Assembly: GCF_036030735.1 (NCBI RefSeq) | Contig: NZ_CP107928.1 | Coordinates: forward strand, 2,852,001 to 2,916,000 | Length of the DNA stretch: 64,000 bases | From: Streptomyces sp. NBC_00425 | GTDB lineage: Bacteria > Actinomycetota > Actinomycetes > Streptomycetales > Streptomycetaceae | Direction of reading: 5' to 3' | Shown here: piece after piece, positions 16,592 through 25,582 of the stretch | Position numbering within the stretch: the stretch's first letter is position 1 | How the letters are laid out: every line of letters begins with the position of its first letter | Translations under genes and position numbers: made by a program | Notes under the pieces: model-generated | Told to the model about the DNA's origin: nothing | Seen by the model: the letters and a program-made list of their open reading frames with translations, nothing else | The model's database searches: none

Positions 16592-18517
16592 ATGTGTGGC
16601 ATCGCAGGAACGTACCGATGGCCGGACGGGAAGGTCGTGACCGACCGGCTCACCGACACCCTCGCGCACCGCGGTCCGGACGGGGCGGGCCGCTACGGCC
16701 ACGCCGTCGGCGACGGCGAGGTGCACCTCGGGCACCGCCGGCTGGCCATCATCGACCTGTCCGACACCGGCGCCCAGCCGATGGTCTCGGACGGCCTCGT
16801 GCTGACGTACAACGGCGAGCTGTACAACGCGCCGGAGCTGCGTGCCGAGCTGGCGGCCGCCGGGGTGCGCTTCCGGGGCACCTCCGACACCGAGGTGCTG
16901 CTGGAGGCCTGGCGGCGCTGGGGCACGGACTGTCTGCCCCGGCTGCGCGGCATGTTCGCGTTCGGGATCTTCGACGAGCGCACCGGCGACCTGGTGCTCG
17001 TCCGCGACCAGCTCGGCATCAAGCCGCTGTTCCTGCTCCGGCGCGGCGAGGGCCTGGTGTTCGCCTCCGAACTGAAGGCGCTCGCCGCCGTGACGGGCGG
17101 GTCGCTGGAGGTGGACCACGCGGCGCTGGTGGCGTCGCTGCTGTACTACTGGGTGCCCGACTCGCGGTGCGCGTTCCGCGAGGCGGAGAAGCTGCCGCCG
17201 GGGACCTGGCTGAGGTGCCGGCCCGACGGGCGGGTGGAGCGCGGCCGGTTCTGGAGTCTGCGGGACGTCGCCGCCGAGGGCAGGGAGCGGGCCCTGGCCG
17301 GCGAGCAGCCGGACATCGCGGCCGTCGTCGAGGAGTCGACCCGACGCCACCTGATCTCCGACGTGCCCGTGGCGACCTTCCTCTCCGGGGGGCTCGACTC
17401 CAGCTATCTGACCGCGCTGGCCGCCCGCGACCGGCCCGGGATCTCCGCCTACACGATCGGGTTCCGCGCCGAGGACGCCAGGTTCGAGGCGATGCCGGAC
17501 GACCTGCGCTACGCCCGGCAGGTGGCCGGGCGGTTCGGCGTCGACCTGCACGAGATCGAGATCGCGCCGAACGTGCTCGATCTGCTGCCGCAGATGACGT
17601 ACCACCTGGACGAGCCGATCGGCGACCCCGCCGCGATCAACACGTTCCTGATCTGCTCGGCCGCCCGGGAGGCCGGGGTCAAGGTGATGCTCTCGGGGAT
17701 GGGCGCCGACGAGCTGTTCGCCGGCTACCGCAAGCACCTGGCCAACCTGCTGGCGCTGCGCTACCAGCGGGTCCCGCGGCCTGTGCGGCGCGGTCTGTCC
17801 GCGGCGGTGGACCGGCTGCCGGTCGCGTCGGCCCGCCGCGGGTACCGGTCGGTGCGGTTCGCGAAGCGGTTCCTGTCCTTCGCCGACCTGCCGGAGGAGA
17901 CGGCGTTCCGGCGCAGCTACACCATGTACGACCGGGGCGAGTTGCTGGCCCTGATCGATCCGGACCTGGCCGGGACGGTGGACGACGTGCTGACCGAGCA
18001 CGCGGACGTCTACCGGGACAACGACCTCGACGACTTCGTCAACCGCATGTGCCTGGGCGACGCCCGCATGTTCCTGCCGGGCCTGAACCTCGCCTACACC
18101 GACCGGTCGAGCATGGCCGCGTCGATGGAGGTGCGCGTGCCGTACGTGGACGTCGAGGTGGTCAGGGCGGCGTTCGCGGTGCCCGGCGCCCGCAAGATCG
18201 TCGGACGGCAGGGCAAGGCCGTCCTCAAGGAGGCGGCCGTCTCGGTCCTGCCCCGGGAGATCGTGTACCGGCCCAAGGGTCTGTTCAGCGCGCCGCTGCG
18301 GGCCTGGATGAGCCGGGATCTGGCTCCGCTGGTGCGCGAGGTGGTGAACGACGGCGAGCTCGTCCGTGCCGGGATCCTGCGCCGCGACGCGCTGGCGCGC
18401 ATGGTCGCCGAGGACGCCGCCGGGCAACGGGACTTCTCCAAGCATCTGTGGCATGTGCTGACCCTCGAGCACTGGTATCGCGGCGCGACCTCCGGGCCCG
18501 TCCGGAACTCCCTTTGA
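16592..18517 (+). CDS. asnB: Asparagine synthase (glutamine-hydrolysing) family amidotransferase
   Basis: A 641-residue class II amidotransferase. The N-terminal Ntn domain starts MCGIAGTYRW, so Cys2 is the glutaminase nucleophile, followed by HRGPDGAG and YNGELYNAPELR. The synthase domain has the PP-loop SGGLDSS near residue 265, and MLSGMGADELFAGY. In a polysaccharide operon such enzymes are thought to amidate a uronic acid carboxylate, or make another carboxamide, rather than supply free asparagine. That fits the uronate dehydrogenase upstream but is unproven. It begins three bases after the previous stop. Confidence 0.9.
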   Translation: MCGIAGTYRWPDGKVVTDRLTDTLAHRGPDGAGRYGHAVGDGEVHLGHRRLAIIDLSDTGAQPMVSDGLVLTYNGELYNAPELRAELAAAGVRFRGTSDTEVLLEAWRRWGTDCLPRLRGMFAFGIFDERTGDLVLVRDQLGIKPLFLLRRGEGLVFASELKALAAVTGGSLEVDHAALVASLLYYWVPDSRCAFREAEKLPPGTWLRCRPDGRVERGRFWSLRDVAAEGRERALAGEQPDIAAVVEESTRRHLISDVPVATFLSGGLDSSYLTALAARDRPGISAYTIGFRAEDARFEAMPDDLRYARQVAGRFGVDLHEIEIAPNVLDLLPQMTYHLDEPIGDPAAINTFLICSAAREAGVKVMLSGMGADELFAGYRKHLANLLALRYQRVPRPVRRGLSAAVDRLPVASARRGYRSVRFAKRFLSFADLPEETAFRRSYTMYDRGELLALIDPDLAGTVDDVLTEHADVYRDNDLDDFVNRMCLGDARMFLPGLNLAYTDRSSMAASMEVRVPYVDVEVVRAAFAVPGARKIVGRQGKAVLKEAAVSVLPREIVYRPKGLFSAPLRAWMSRDLAPLVREVVNDGELVRAGILRRDALARMVAEDAAGQRDFSKHLWHVLTLEHWYRGATSGPVRNSL

Positions 18518-18573
18518 CCACTGACGACTTGACCACTGACGACTTGACCACTGACGACTTGACCACTGACGAC
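18514..18573 (+). repeat. Four perfect 15-bp tandem repeats (TTGACCACTGACGAC)
   Basis: The unit repeats exactly at 18514, 18529, 18544 and 18559. The first copy overlaps the asnB stop codon. The array fills most of the 80-base gap before the next gene, one of only two sizeable gaps in the operon. Each unit carries a -35-like TTGACC. Confidence 0.95.
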
Positions 18574-18597
18574 GGCGTAGAGACAAGAGGACTTCGG

Positions 18598-20802
18598 GTG
18601 AAACAGGTCGTACAGAACTACAAGAGCGGTGAGCTGGCGCTGCTCGACGTGCCGGCGCCGGGGTGCAAGGCGGACGGTGTGCTGGTCCGCAGCGCGTACT
18701 CGCTGATCTCCACCGGGACCGAGCTGATGAAGGTGTCCGAGGCCGGCATGTCGATGCTGGGCAAGGCCCGCTCGCGGCCGGACCAGGTGGCCAAGGTCGT
18801 GCAGAGCGTGGCAGCCAACGGGGTGCCCGCGACGTACCGCAAGGTGATGGGCAAGCTGGACTCGTACACGCCGCTGGGCTACTCGCTGTGCGGGGTGGTC
18901 GAGCAGGTCGGCGCCGGCATCGACGACGTGAAGGTCGGCGACCTCGTGGCGTGCGCCGGGAACGAGCACGCGCTGCACGCCGAGCTGAACTGGGTGCCGA
19001 AGAACCTCTACGCCCCGGTGCCGGACGGCCTCGCGGCGCAGCACGCGGCCTTCGGCACCGTCGGGTCGATCGCGCTGCAGGGCGTCCGGCAGGGCGAGTC
19101 GCGGCTCGGCGAAGTGGCCCTGGTCATCGGCCTCGGGCTGATCGGGCAGCTGGTGGTGCAGCTGCTCGCCGCCTCGGGCGTCCGTGTCGTCGGGGCCGAT
19201 CCCGACCCGGTGCGCTGCGAGCTCGCCGAGCGGCTGGGCGCGGCTGCCTGCGGTGATCCCGCCTCGGCGGCCGTGGAGAACGCCGTCGCCGAACTCACCG
19301 ACGGCCATGGCGTGGACCAGGTGTACCTGGCGGCGGGCGGCGGCAGCAACCAGCCCGTCGAGCTGGCCGCCCGGCTGAGCCGGGACCGCGGCCGCGTCGT
19401 CGACATCGGCAAGTGCCGCCTGGACCTGCCGTGGAACGCGTACTACGAGAAGGAGCTCGACGTCCGCTTCTCCCGCAGTTACGGCCCCGGGCGCTACGAC
19501 CCGGCGTACGAGCTGGAGGGGCGCGACTACCCGATCGGCTATGTGCGCTGGACCGAGCGCCGCAACCTGGCGTGCTTCCTCGACCTCGCCGCCCGCGGCC
19601 GGGTCGACGTGGAGCCCCTGATCTCCCACATCGCCGACTTCGACGAGGCCGTCGAGACGTATCAGCGTCTGAAGGACGGCGAGTTGAAGGCCGTGGCCGT
19701 GCTGTTCCGGTACCCCGGGCAGAAGGAGGAGGCGGCACAGGCGCCCGAGAAGGAGGCCCCCGCGGTGACCGTGCCCGCGGTGCGGCGCGGCACGGCGGCG
19801 CCCTCCCCGGCCCGGGCCGCCAAGACGTCGGTGCGGCTGGCGTTCGTCGGCGCCGGGAACTACGCGACGTCGATGCTGCTGCCGCACCTTGCGCAGCGTG
19901 ACGGCGTCGAGTTGTCCACGGTGGTCACCACGACGGCGCTGTCCGCGGCCAACGCGAAGCGGAAGTTCGGCTTCGCGGCGGCGACCACGGATCTCGACGC
20001 CGTGCTCGGCGACCCGTCCGTCGACGCGGTGTTCGTGGTCACCCGGCACAGCTCGCACGCCGAGCTCACCCGGAAGGCGCTGCTGGCCGGCAAGACGGTG
20101 TTCGTGGAGAAGCCGCTGGCGCTCTCCGAGGACGAACTGGCCGGTGTGCTCGCCGCGGTGGAGGAGTCCGGCAACGACCGGCTGCAGGTCGGCTTCAACC
20201 GCCGCTTCGCGCCGCTGCTCACGGAGGCCAGGAAGCGGTTCGGGGCCCGGACCGGACCGGCGAGCCTGCGCTACCTGGTCAACGCGGGCCGCCTCGATCA
20301 CGGCAGCTGGTATCTCCGGCAGGGCACCGAGGGCTCGCGGTTCGCCGGCGAGGGCGGCCACTTCATCGACACGGCGAGCTGGCTGCTCGAAGCCGATCCG
20401 GTCTCGGTGTACGCGACGGCCGCGCCCGGCAACGAGGACCTCTCGGTCGTGCTGCGCTACCCGGACGGGTCCACCGCCACCATCAGCTACGTCACCACCG
20501 GCGCGCCCGGCTTCCCCAAGGAGACGCTGGACCTGGTCGCGGACGGCAAGGTGCTGCGGCTCGACGACTTCGTCCGCGCCGCTGTCTACGACGGCCGCCG
20601 CAAGCGGTGGGTCAGTTCGCGGCTGCCCAAGGCCCGGGACAAGGGCCAGTCCGCCGAACTGGCCGCGTTCGTGCGGGCCGTGCGGACCGGCGGGCCGATG
20701 CCGGTGCCGCTGGAGTCGCTGGTCGCCACCACGGCGGCCACCCTCGCCGTGCAGACCGGCCTCGCCGGCGACGCGCCGGTGACGCTCACGGGGGCGCGAT
20801 GA
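18598..20802 (+). CDS. Bi-domain oxidoreductase (MDR fused to Gfo/Idh/MocA)
   Basis: A 734-residue fusion. Residues 1-370 are a medium-chain dehydrogenase/reductase: GVVEQVGAGIDDVKVGD, HAAFGTVGSIALQG, then the Rossmann GLGLIGQLVVQLLAASG. After a Pro/Ala-rich linker (about 375-410), the C-terminal part is a Gfo/Idh/MocA dehydrogenase with VGAGNYATSMLLPHL, VFVEKPLAL and GGHFIDTASWL. Such fusions recur in exopolysaccharide clusters beside heparinase-like genes, where oxidation or epimerisation of sugar intermediates is assumed. The GTG at 18598 has AGAGGA upstream. It overlaps the next gene by ATGA. Substrates are unknown. Confidence 0.85.
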   Translation: MKQVVQNYKSGELALLDVPAPGCKADGVLVRSAYSLISTGTELMKVSEAGMSMLGKARSRPDQVAKVVQSVAANGVPATYRKVMGKLDSYTPLGYSLCGVVEQVGAGIDDVKVGDLVACAGNEHALHAELNWVPKNLYAPVPDGLAAQHAAFGTVGSIALQGVRQGESRLGEVALVIGLGLIGQLVVQLLAASGVRVVGADPDPVRCELAERLGAAACGDPASAAVENAVAELTDGHGVDQVYLAAGGGSNQPVELAARLSRDRGRVVDIGKCRLDLPWNAYYEKELDVRFSRSYGPGRYDPAYELEGRDYPIGYVRWTERRNLACFLDLAARGRVDVEPLISHIADFDEAVETYQRLKDGELKAVAVLFRYPGQKEEAAQAPEKEAPAVTVPAVRRGTAAPSPARAAKTSVRLAFVGAGNYATSMLLPHLAQRDGVELSTVVTTTALSAANAKRKFGFAAATTDLDAVLGDPSVDAVFVVTRHSSHAELTRKALLAGKTVFVEKPLALSEDELAGVLAAVEESGNDRLQVGFNRRFAPLLTEARKRFGARTGPASLRYLVNAGRLDHGSWYLRQGTEGSRFAGEGGHFIDTASWLLEADPVSVYATAAPGNEDLSVVLRYPDGSTATISYVTTGAPGFPKETLDLVADGKVLRLDDFVRAAVYDGRRKRWVSSRLPKARDKGQSAELAAFVRAVRTGGPMPVPLESLVATTAATLAVQTGLAGDAPVTLTGAR

Positions 20803-22775
20803 CGGTGAGTGCGGGGAGTCCGGGCTGGTACCTGCGGCGGCTGTCCCGGATGGGGCCGCGGGAGGTCGCCGGCCGGGTGGGCGACACGGTGCGCAGGCGG
20901 CGCTGGCGGTCGGCGCGGCCGGCCGCCCCGAGCGTGACCGGCGCCGGGTTCACGTCGGTCCTGCCGGCGGGGACGGTCGCCGCGGTGCCGCCGGACGCCG
21001 CGAAGCGTCTCGTCGCCGAGGCCGACCGGCTGATGGCGGGGCACGCCGAGTACTTCGGGGTGCACCGCGACGACCTGGTCGACCCGGACTGGTTCCACGA
21101 CCCGAAGACCGGGCGCCGGGCGCCGCAGGGCTATGCCTTCGACGTGCCGTACCGCGACGAGGACGCCGTCGGGGACATCAAGCAGATCTGGGAGCTGTCC
21201 CGGCATCACCACCTCACCGTGCTCGCCGCCGCCTACGCGGTCACCGGTGACGAGCGGTACGCCGAGCGGGTGGCAGGGCACCTGCGGTCGTGGTGGGCCG
21301 CCAACGCGCCGCTGCGCGGGGTCCACTGGACCAGCGGCATCGAGCTGGGCATCCGGCTGCTGTCCTGGGTGTGGGTCCGCCGGCTGCTCGACGGCTGGCC
21401 GGGCGCGGCCGAACTGTTCGAGGGCAACCCGGTGGCGCACCGGCAGATCTGGCACCACCAGCGCTGGCTGGCGGCCTTCCCGAGCCGGGGGTCCTCGGCG
21501 AACAACCACGTCATCGCCGAGACCGCCGGGCAGTTCGCCGCGGCCTGCGCGTTCGACTGGTTCCCCTCCTCGGCGCGCTGGCGGGCCGACGCACTGCGGT
21601 CGCTGGAGCGGCAGTTGCGCGCCAACACCTTCCCCTCCGGGCTCAACCGCGAGCTGGCGAGCGAGTACCACGGGCTGGTGCTGGAGCTCGGTCTGGCGGC
21701 GGTGGCCGAGGCGGACGCGGCGGACGTGCCGGTCCCCGCGACGGTGCGGCTGGTGCTGCTGCGGATGACCGACGCGCTCGCGGCCGTCGTGGACGACCGG
21801 CTGCGACCGCCGCGCCAGGGGGACGCGGACGACGGGCACGGTCTGATCGTCGACGGTGCGGGCACCGACCGCTGGGGTTCGCTGCTGGCGACCGGGGAGG
21901 CGGTGTTCGGCCGGCTCGCCTGGTGGCCGACGGTGACCGGCACCGATGTCCGCACCCCGCTGCTGGCCGCGCTCGTCCGGCCGTATGCGAAGGAGGGAAC
22001 CGCGCCTGCCGTGTCCCGCCCGGCGGACCGGCCGGACCGTTTCGCCGACGCCGGCATGACCGTCCTGCGCGGGCCGGAGAAGATCTGGTGCCGCTGCGAC
22101 GGCGGCCCGCACGGCTTTCTGTCCATCGCCGCGCACGCCCACGCGGACGCGTTGTCCGTGGAGGTCCGGCACGACGGGGTCGACGTGCTCGCCGACCCGG
22201 GGACGTTCTGTTACCACGGGCAGCCCGAGTGGCGGCGGTACTTCCGCTCGACCCTCGGCCACAACACCCTGGAGCTGGACGGCGAGGACCAGTCCGTCTC
22301 CGGCGGCCCGTTCCTGTGGACGCGGCACGCCCGCAGCCGGGTCCTGGTCGCGGACACGTCCGGCGCCGGTGACGGGGCGACGGTCCGCTGGTGCGCCGAG
22401 CACGACGGCTACCGGCCCTCCGTGCACCGGCGCCGGGTGGAGCTGACGTCCGCAGGCGAGCTGCGGGTGGTCGACGAGGTGCGCGGCCCGCGGCGGGCTG
22501 TGCGCCTGGCGTTCCACCTCGGCCCGGCGGTCACCGCCGAGCTGACGGGGAACCGGGCGCGGCTCGCCTGGACCCGGGACGGCGAGGACCGCTCCGCGGT
22601 GCTCGACCTGCCCGGACAGCTGTCCTGGGGGGCGCACCGCGGGGAGAGCGACCCGCCGCTGGGCTGGTACTCCGCCGGCTTCGGACGCAAGGAGCCCGCC
22701 ACCACCCTGGTCGGCGCCGGTTTCACCGACGGCACGGAGGGCTTCACCACCGTGCTCAGGTTCCAGGGTCAGTGA
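20799..22775 (+). CDS. Heparinase II/III-like polysaccharide lyase
   Basis: A 658-residue protein with the two-domain layout of this lyase group: an N-terminal alpha/alpha toroid (about 120-420) and a C-terminal beta-sandwich (about 425-650). Candidate catalytic elements are SSANNHVIAETA, the Tyr in SEYHGLVLELGL, and AAHAHADALSVEV, the usual start of the C-terminal domain. Lyases of this group cut next to uronic acids, which fits the uronate-forming dehydrogenase upstream. No signal peptide is visible, so it is either cytoplasmic or exported another way. It could trim or edit the polymer. The start is in an ATGA overlap. Confidence 0.85.
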   Translation: MTVSAGSPGWYLRRLSRMGPREVAGRVGDTVRRRRWRSARPAAPSVTGAGFTSVLPAGTVAAVPPDAAKRLVAEADRLMAGHAEYFGVHRDDLVDPDWFHDPKTGRRAPQGYAFDVPYRDEDAVGDIKQIWELSRHHHLTVLAAAYAVTGDERYAERVAGHLRSWWAANAPLRGVHWTSGIELGIRLLSWVWVRRLLDGWPGAAELFEGNPVAHRQIWHHQRWLAAFPSRGSSANNHVIAETAGQFAAACAFDWFPSSARWRADALRSLERQLRANTFPSGLNRELASEYHGLVLELGLAAVAEADAADVPVPATVRLVLLRMTDALAAVVDDRLRPPRQGDADDGHGLIVDGAGTDRWGSLLATGEAVFGRLAWWPTVTGTDVRTPLLAALVRPYAKEGTAPAVSRPADRPDRFADAGMTVLRGPEKIWCRCDGGPHGFLSIAAHAHADALSVEVRHDGVDVLADPGTFCYHGQPEWRRYFRSTLGHNTLELDGEDQSVSGGPFLWTRHARSRVLVADTSGAGDGATVRWCAEHDGYRPSVHRRRVELTSAGELRVVDEVRGPRRAVRLAFHLGPAVTAELTGNRARLAWTRDGEDRSAVLDLPGQLSWGAHRGESDPPLGWYSAGFGRKEPATTLVGAGFTDGTEGFTTVLRFQGQ

Positions 22776-22786
22776 GGGGAGGGCGC

Positions 22787-24316
22787 GTGGGGATCACGTG
22801 GCGGCACCGGGCGCTGCCGGCGGCAGCGCTGGCGCTGGCGTTGGCGGCGGCGACCGGCTGTGACGGCGGCACGACGGACGCGACGCCGAGACCGACCGCC
22901 GCGCCCTCCACGCCCCCGACGTCCGTGGCCCGGGTGTGCGCCAAGCCGGCCGCCGGGCCGACGAAGGCGCCGGCGGGCGCGGTGACCATCGACCCCGCGG
23001 TGCCCGGCGACCTGGCCGCGAAGAGCGAGAGCAGTCCCCCGCACACCACCTTCTGGCTTCGGCCGGGCAGGCACACGCTCCTGTCGAACCGCTACGACCA
23101 GGTGATCCCCAAGGAGGGCGACGTCTACCTCGGGGCGCCGGGCGCGGTGCTCGACGGCCGCCGGAGCAACCACTACGCGTTCGGCGGCGCGGCCGCGGAC
23201 GTGACCGTCCGCTACCTGACCGTGCAGAACTTCGTCGCGCCCCGGGACGAGGGCGTGATCAACCACGACTCGGCCGACGGGTGGGTGATCGAGCACGCGA
23301 CCATCCGGAACAACTCCGGCGCCGGGCTGATGGCCGGGGCCCGCCAGCAGGTCCGCGCCAGCTGCCTGCGCGACAACGGCCAGTACGGGATGAACGCGTA
23401 CAAGGCCGGCGACATCGGCGGTCTGGTCGTCGAGGGCAACGAGATCGTGGGCAACAACACGGACGACTGGGAGCGGCAGCGGCCGGACTGCGGCTGCAGC
23501 GGGGGCGTCAAGTTCTGGGCCGTGAACGGCGCGGTCGTACGCGGCAACTGGGTGCACGGCAACCGTGGGACCGGGCTGTGGGCGGACACCAACAACAACG
23601 ACTTCCTCATCGAGGGCAACCTGATCGAGGGCAACGACGGTGCGGCGCTGATCTACGAGATCAGCTACAACGCGATCATCCGGAACAACACGATCCGGCG
23701 GAACAACTGGGTCGAGGGCCGTGCCTACGCGGCCGCCGGCGACACGTTCCCGTTCGCGACGCTCTACCTCTCCGAGTCCGGGGGCGAACCGCGGATCCGG
23801 GCCCGGACGGACAAGCTCGAGATCTACCGGAACGTGCTGGAGAACAACTGGTCCGGGATCACCCTGTGGGAGAACGCCGACCGGTTCTGCAACAGCCCGG
23901 CCAACACCTCGTCCGGTGACTGCACATTGCTGGTGAAGGACACCGGCCGCTGTGTGCAGCCCGCGATCGCCGAGGCGCCGCTGTACTCCGACTGCCGGTG
24001 GAAGACCCAGCGGGTGGACATCCACGACAACCGCTTCGTGCTGGACAAGTCCGTCGTCGGCTGCACGGCGCAGTGCGGCCTGATGGGAGTGCTGTCCAAC
24101 TACGGCACCTATCCGGACTGGTCGCCGTACCAGGGCGAGCGGGTCGCCGAGGCGATCACCGGCCGGCAGCACAACCGCTGGCACGACAACGTCTACGTCG
24201 GACCCTGGACCTTCGTCGTCCACGACGCGAGCCGGACGGTCGACGTCAAGCAGTGGCAGGCCGCGCCCTACCGACAGGACGCGGGCAGCACCTTCCGCGC
24301 CGGGGACGGTGGTTGA
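22787..24316 (+). CDS. Right-handed parallel beta-helix lipoprotein
   Basis: This 509-residue protein has a lipoprotein signal peptide (lipobox ATGC near residue 26) and a Pro/Thr-rich spacer. Repeated coils follow, such as VVEGNEIVGNN, VVRGNWVHGNRGTG, LIEGNLIEGNDG and IIRNNTIRRNN, the asparagine-ladder pattern of parallel beta-helix (PbH1) proteins. Its Cys-rich loops (CGCSGG, CTAQCG) suggest disulphides outside the cell. The fold is shared by pectate lyases and by the mannuronan epimerase AlgG, so epimerase or lyase action on the exported uronate polymer is possible; catalytic residues cannot be assigned. GTG at 22787 follows GAGGGGAGGG. Confidence 0.85.
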   Translation: MGITWRHRALPAAALALALAAATGCDGGTTDATPRPTAAPSTPPTSVARVCAKPAAGPTKAPAGAVTIDPAVPGDLAAKSESSPPHTTFWLRPGRHTLLSNRYDQVIPKEGDVYLGAPGAVLDGRRSNHYAFGGAAADVTVRYLTVQNFVAPRDEGVINHDSADGWVIEHATIRNNSGAGLMAGARQQVRASCLRDNGQYGMNAYKAGDIGGLVVEGNEIVGNNTDDWERQRPDCGCSGGVKFWAVNGAVVRGNWVHGNRGTGLWADTNNNDFLIEGNLIEGNDGAALIYEISYNAIIRNNTIRRNNWVEGRAYAAAGDTFPFATLYLSESGGEPRIRARTDKLEIYRNVLENNWSGITLWENADRFCNSPANTSSGDCTLLVKDTGRCVQPAIAEAPLYSDCRWKTQRVDIHDNRFVLDKSVVGCTAQCGLMGVLSNYGTYPDWSPYQGERVAEAITGRQHNRWHDNVYVGPWTFVVHDASRTVDVKQWQAAPYRQDAGSTFRAGDGG

Positions 24317-24317
24317 G

Positions 24318-25580
24318 ATGAGATCCGTGGGCGCCGAAACCGACACCGGCACCGACCGCCGCACGGCGAAGATCGTCGGGACGGTCTGGGGACTGCTCGT
24401 CCTCAACACCCTCGGCTCCGCCGGGGCGGTGACCATCATCCCGCTGCCCCGCTCCCTCATCCAGATGGTCACCATGGGCTCGCTGGTCGCCGCGTTCGCG
24501 CTGGCGCTCGTGGTCAACCCCCGGGTGCGTATCCGGGCCAGCGCCTACGTGCTCCTGCTCACCCTGCTGCTGGTGCCGAGCCTGATCTCCAGCGTGGACC
24601 AGGGGGCCGGGCTCGGCGCGCTGTTCCGCTGCTTCCGGCTGGCTCTCTTCGTCGGCACGCTGTGGCTGCTCAGCCGCTGGTGGGACGGCGGCCCGACGTT
24701 CGTCCGGCACCACATCCGGATGTACTTCGCGGTGCTCGCCTCGGTGGCCGCCGGCCTGGTCGTCTCACCGGGCGCCGCACTGCCCGACCTCTACGGCGGG
24801 CGGCTGGTCGGCGCGTTGTGGCCGCTCACCCCGCCGCAGATCGGACAGTACGCCGCGGTGATCATCGGCCTCACCGTGCTGCTTCTCCTCGGCCGCCGCA
24901 CCGACCGCAGGAGCGCCGCCGTGGTGATCGTGCCGTCCCTCGGCCTGCTCGCGCTGACCCACACCCGCACGGCCACGCTCGGCCTGATCATCGCGCTGGT
25001 GCTGGCGATCACGTCCCTCGTCCTGACCAGCGCCGCCGCCCGCCGGGTCTTCTCCTGGGGGGTGCTGTGCGCGGCGGTGGCCGCGGTGGGGTTCAGCTCC
25101 GCGCTCCAGGCGTGGTTCCTGCGCGGGCAGAGCCAGGAGAACTTCGCCAGCCTCACCGGCCGGGCCAAGGTGTGGCACGCGCTGCTGGCGGCGCCCCGGA
25201 CGACCACGGAGCATCTGTTCGGCACCGGTCTGGGCGACAAGTCGTTCGGCGGGCTGCCGATCGACAACAGCTGGCTGGCCGTCTACAACGAGCAGGGCGT
25301 GACGGGCATCGTGCTGGTGGCGACGATCATCATCGTGCTGGGCGGCGTCGCGTTGCTGCGGCCGCCGTCGCTGTCGAGGGCCTGCGCGATCTTCCTGATC
25401 AGTTACTGCGCGATCGCCTCGTACACCGAGGCCGGTCTCGGCGACGCCTCGCCGTATCTCCTGCACCTGGCCGTGGCCGCCTCACTGCTGGCGGCGCCCG
25501 CCGAACCCACTCCCCCGTCGGGGCCCGAAGTCCCTCGGCGTCCCGTCCCGCGCTGGGCCCGTACATCGGAGGTGACCTGA
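24318..25580 (+). CDS. O-antigen ligase / Wzy polymerase family membrane protein
   Basis: A 420-residue multi-pass protein with about ten or eleven membrane helices. The long extracytoplasmic region between late helices has the Wzy_C pattern: THTRTATLGLIIAL, then FASLTGRAKVWHALLAAP, HLFGTGLGD and NSWLAVYNEQGVTGIVLV. It would polymerise repeat units on undecaprenyl pyrophosphate or ligate the chain, and is the expected partner of the Wzx flippase and the co-polymerases in this operon. It starts one base after the upstream stop (ATG 24318); a GTG at 24309 is an alternative. Confidence 0.85.
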   Translation: MRSVGAETDTGTDRRTAKIVGTVWGLLVLNTLGSAGAVTIIPLPRSLIQMVTMGSLVAAFALALVVNPRVRIRASAYVLLLTLLLVPSLISSVDQGAGLGALFRCFRLALFVGTLWLLSRWWDGGPTFVRHHIRMYFAVLASVAAGLVVSPGAALPDLYGGRLVGALWPLTPPQIGQYAAVIIGLTVLLLLGRRTDRRSAAVVIVPSLGLLALTHTRTATLGLIIALVLAITSLVLTSAAARRVFSWGVLCAAVAAVGFSSALQAWFLRGQSQENFASLTGRAKVWHALLAAPRTTTEHLFGTGLGDKSFGGLPIDNSWLAVYNEQGVTGIVLVATIIIVLGGVALLRPPSLSRACAIFLISYCAIASYTEAGLGDASPYLLHLAVAASLLAAPAEPTPPSGPEVPRRPVPRWARTSEVT

Positions 25581-25582
25581 CC

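Noticed and set aside
14660..18586. A 1308-codon open frame on the minus strand
   Set aside because: It is antisense to the co-polymerase and asnB genes, is Arg/Gly/His-rich, and has no family motif. Long antisense frames are expected in 72% GC DNA.
16453..18597. In-frame extension of the bi-domain oxidoreductase upstream to 16453
   Set aside because: The extension overlaps all of asnB, is Arg/Gly-rich shadow sequence, and the GTG at 18598 has a good ribosome binding site and the family-typical start.
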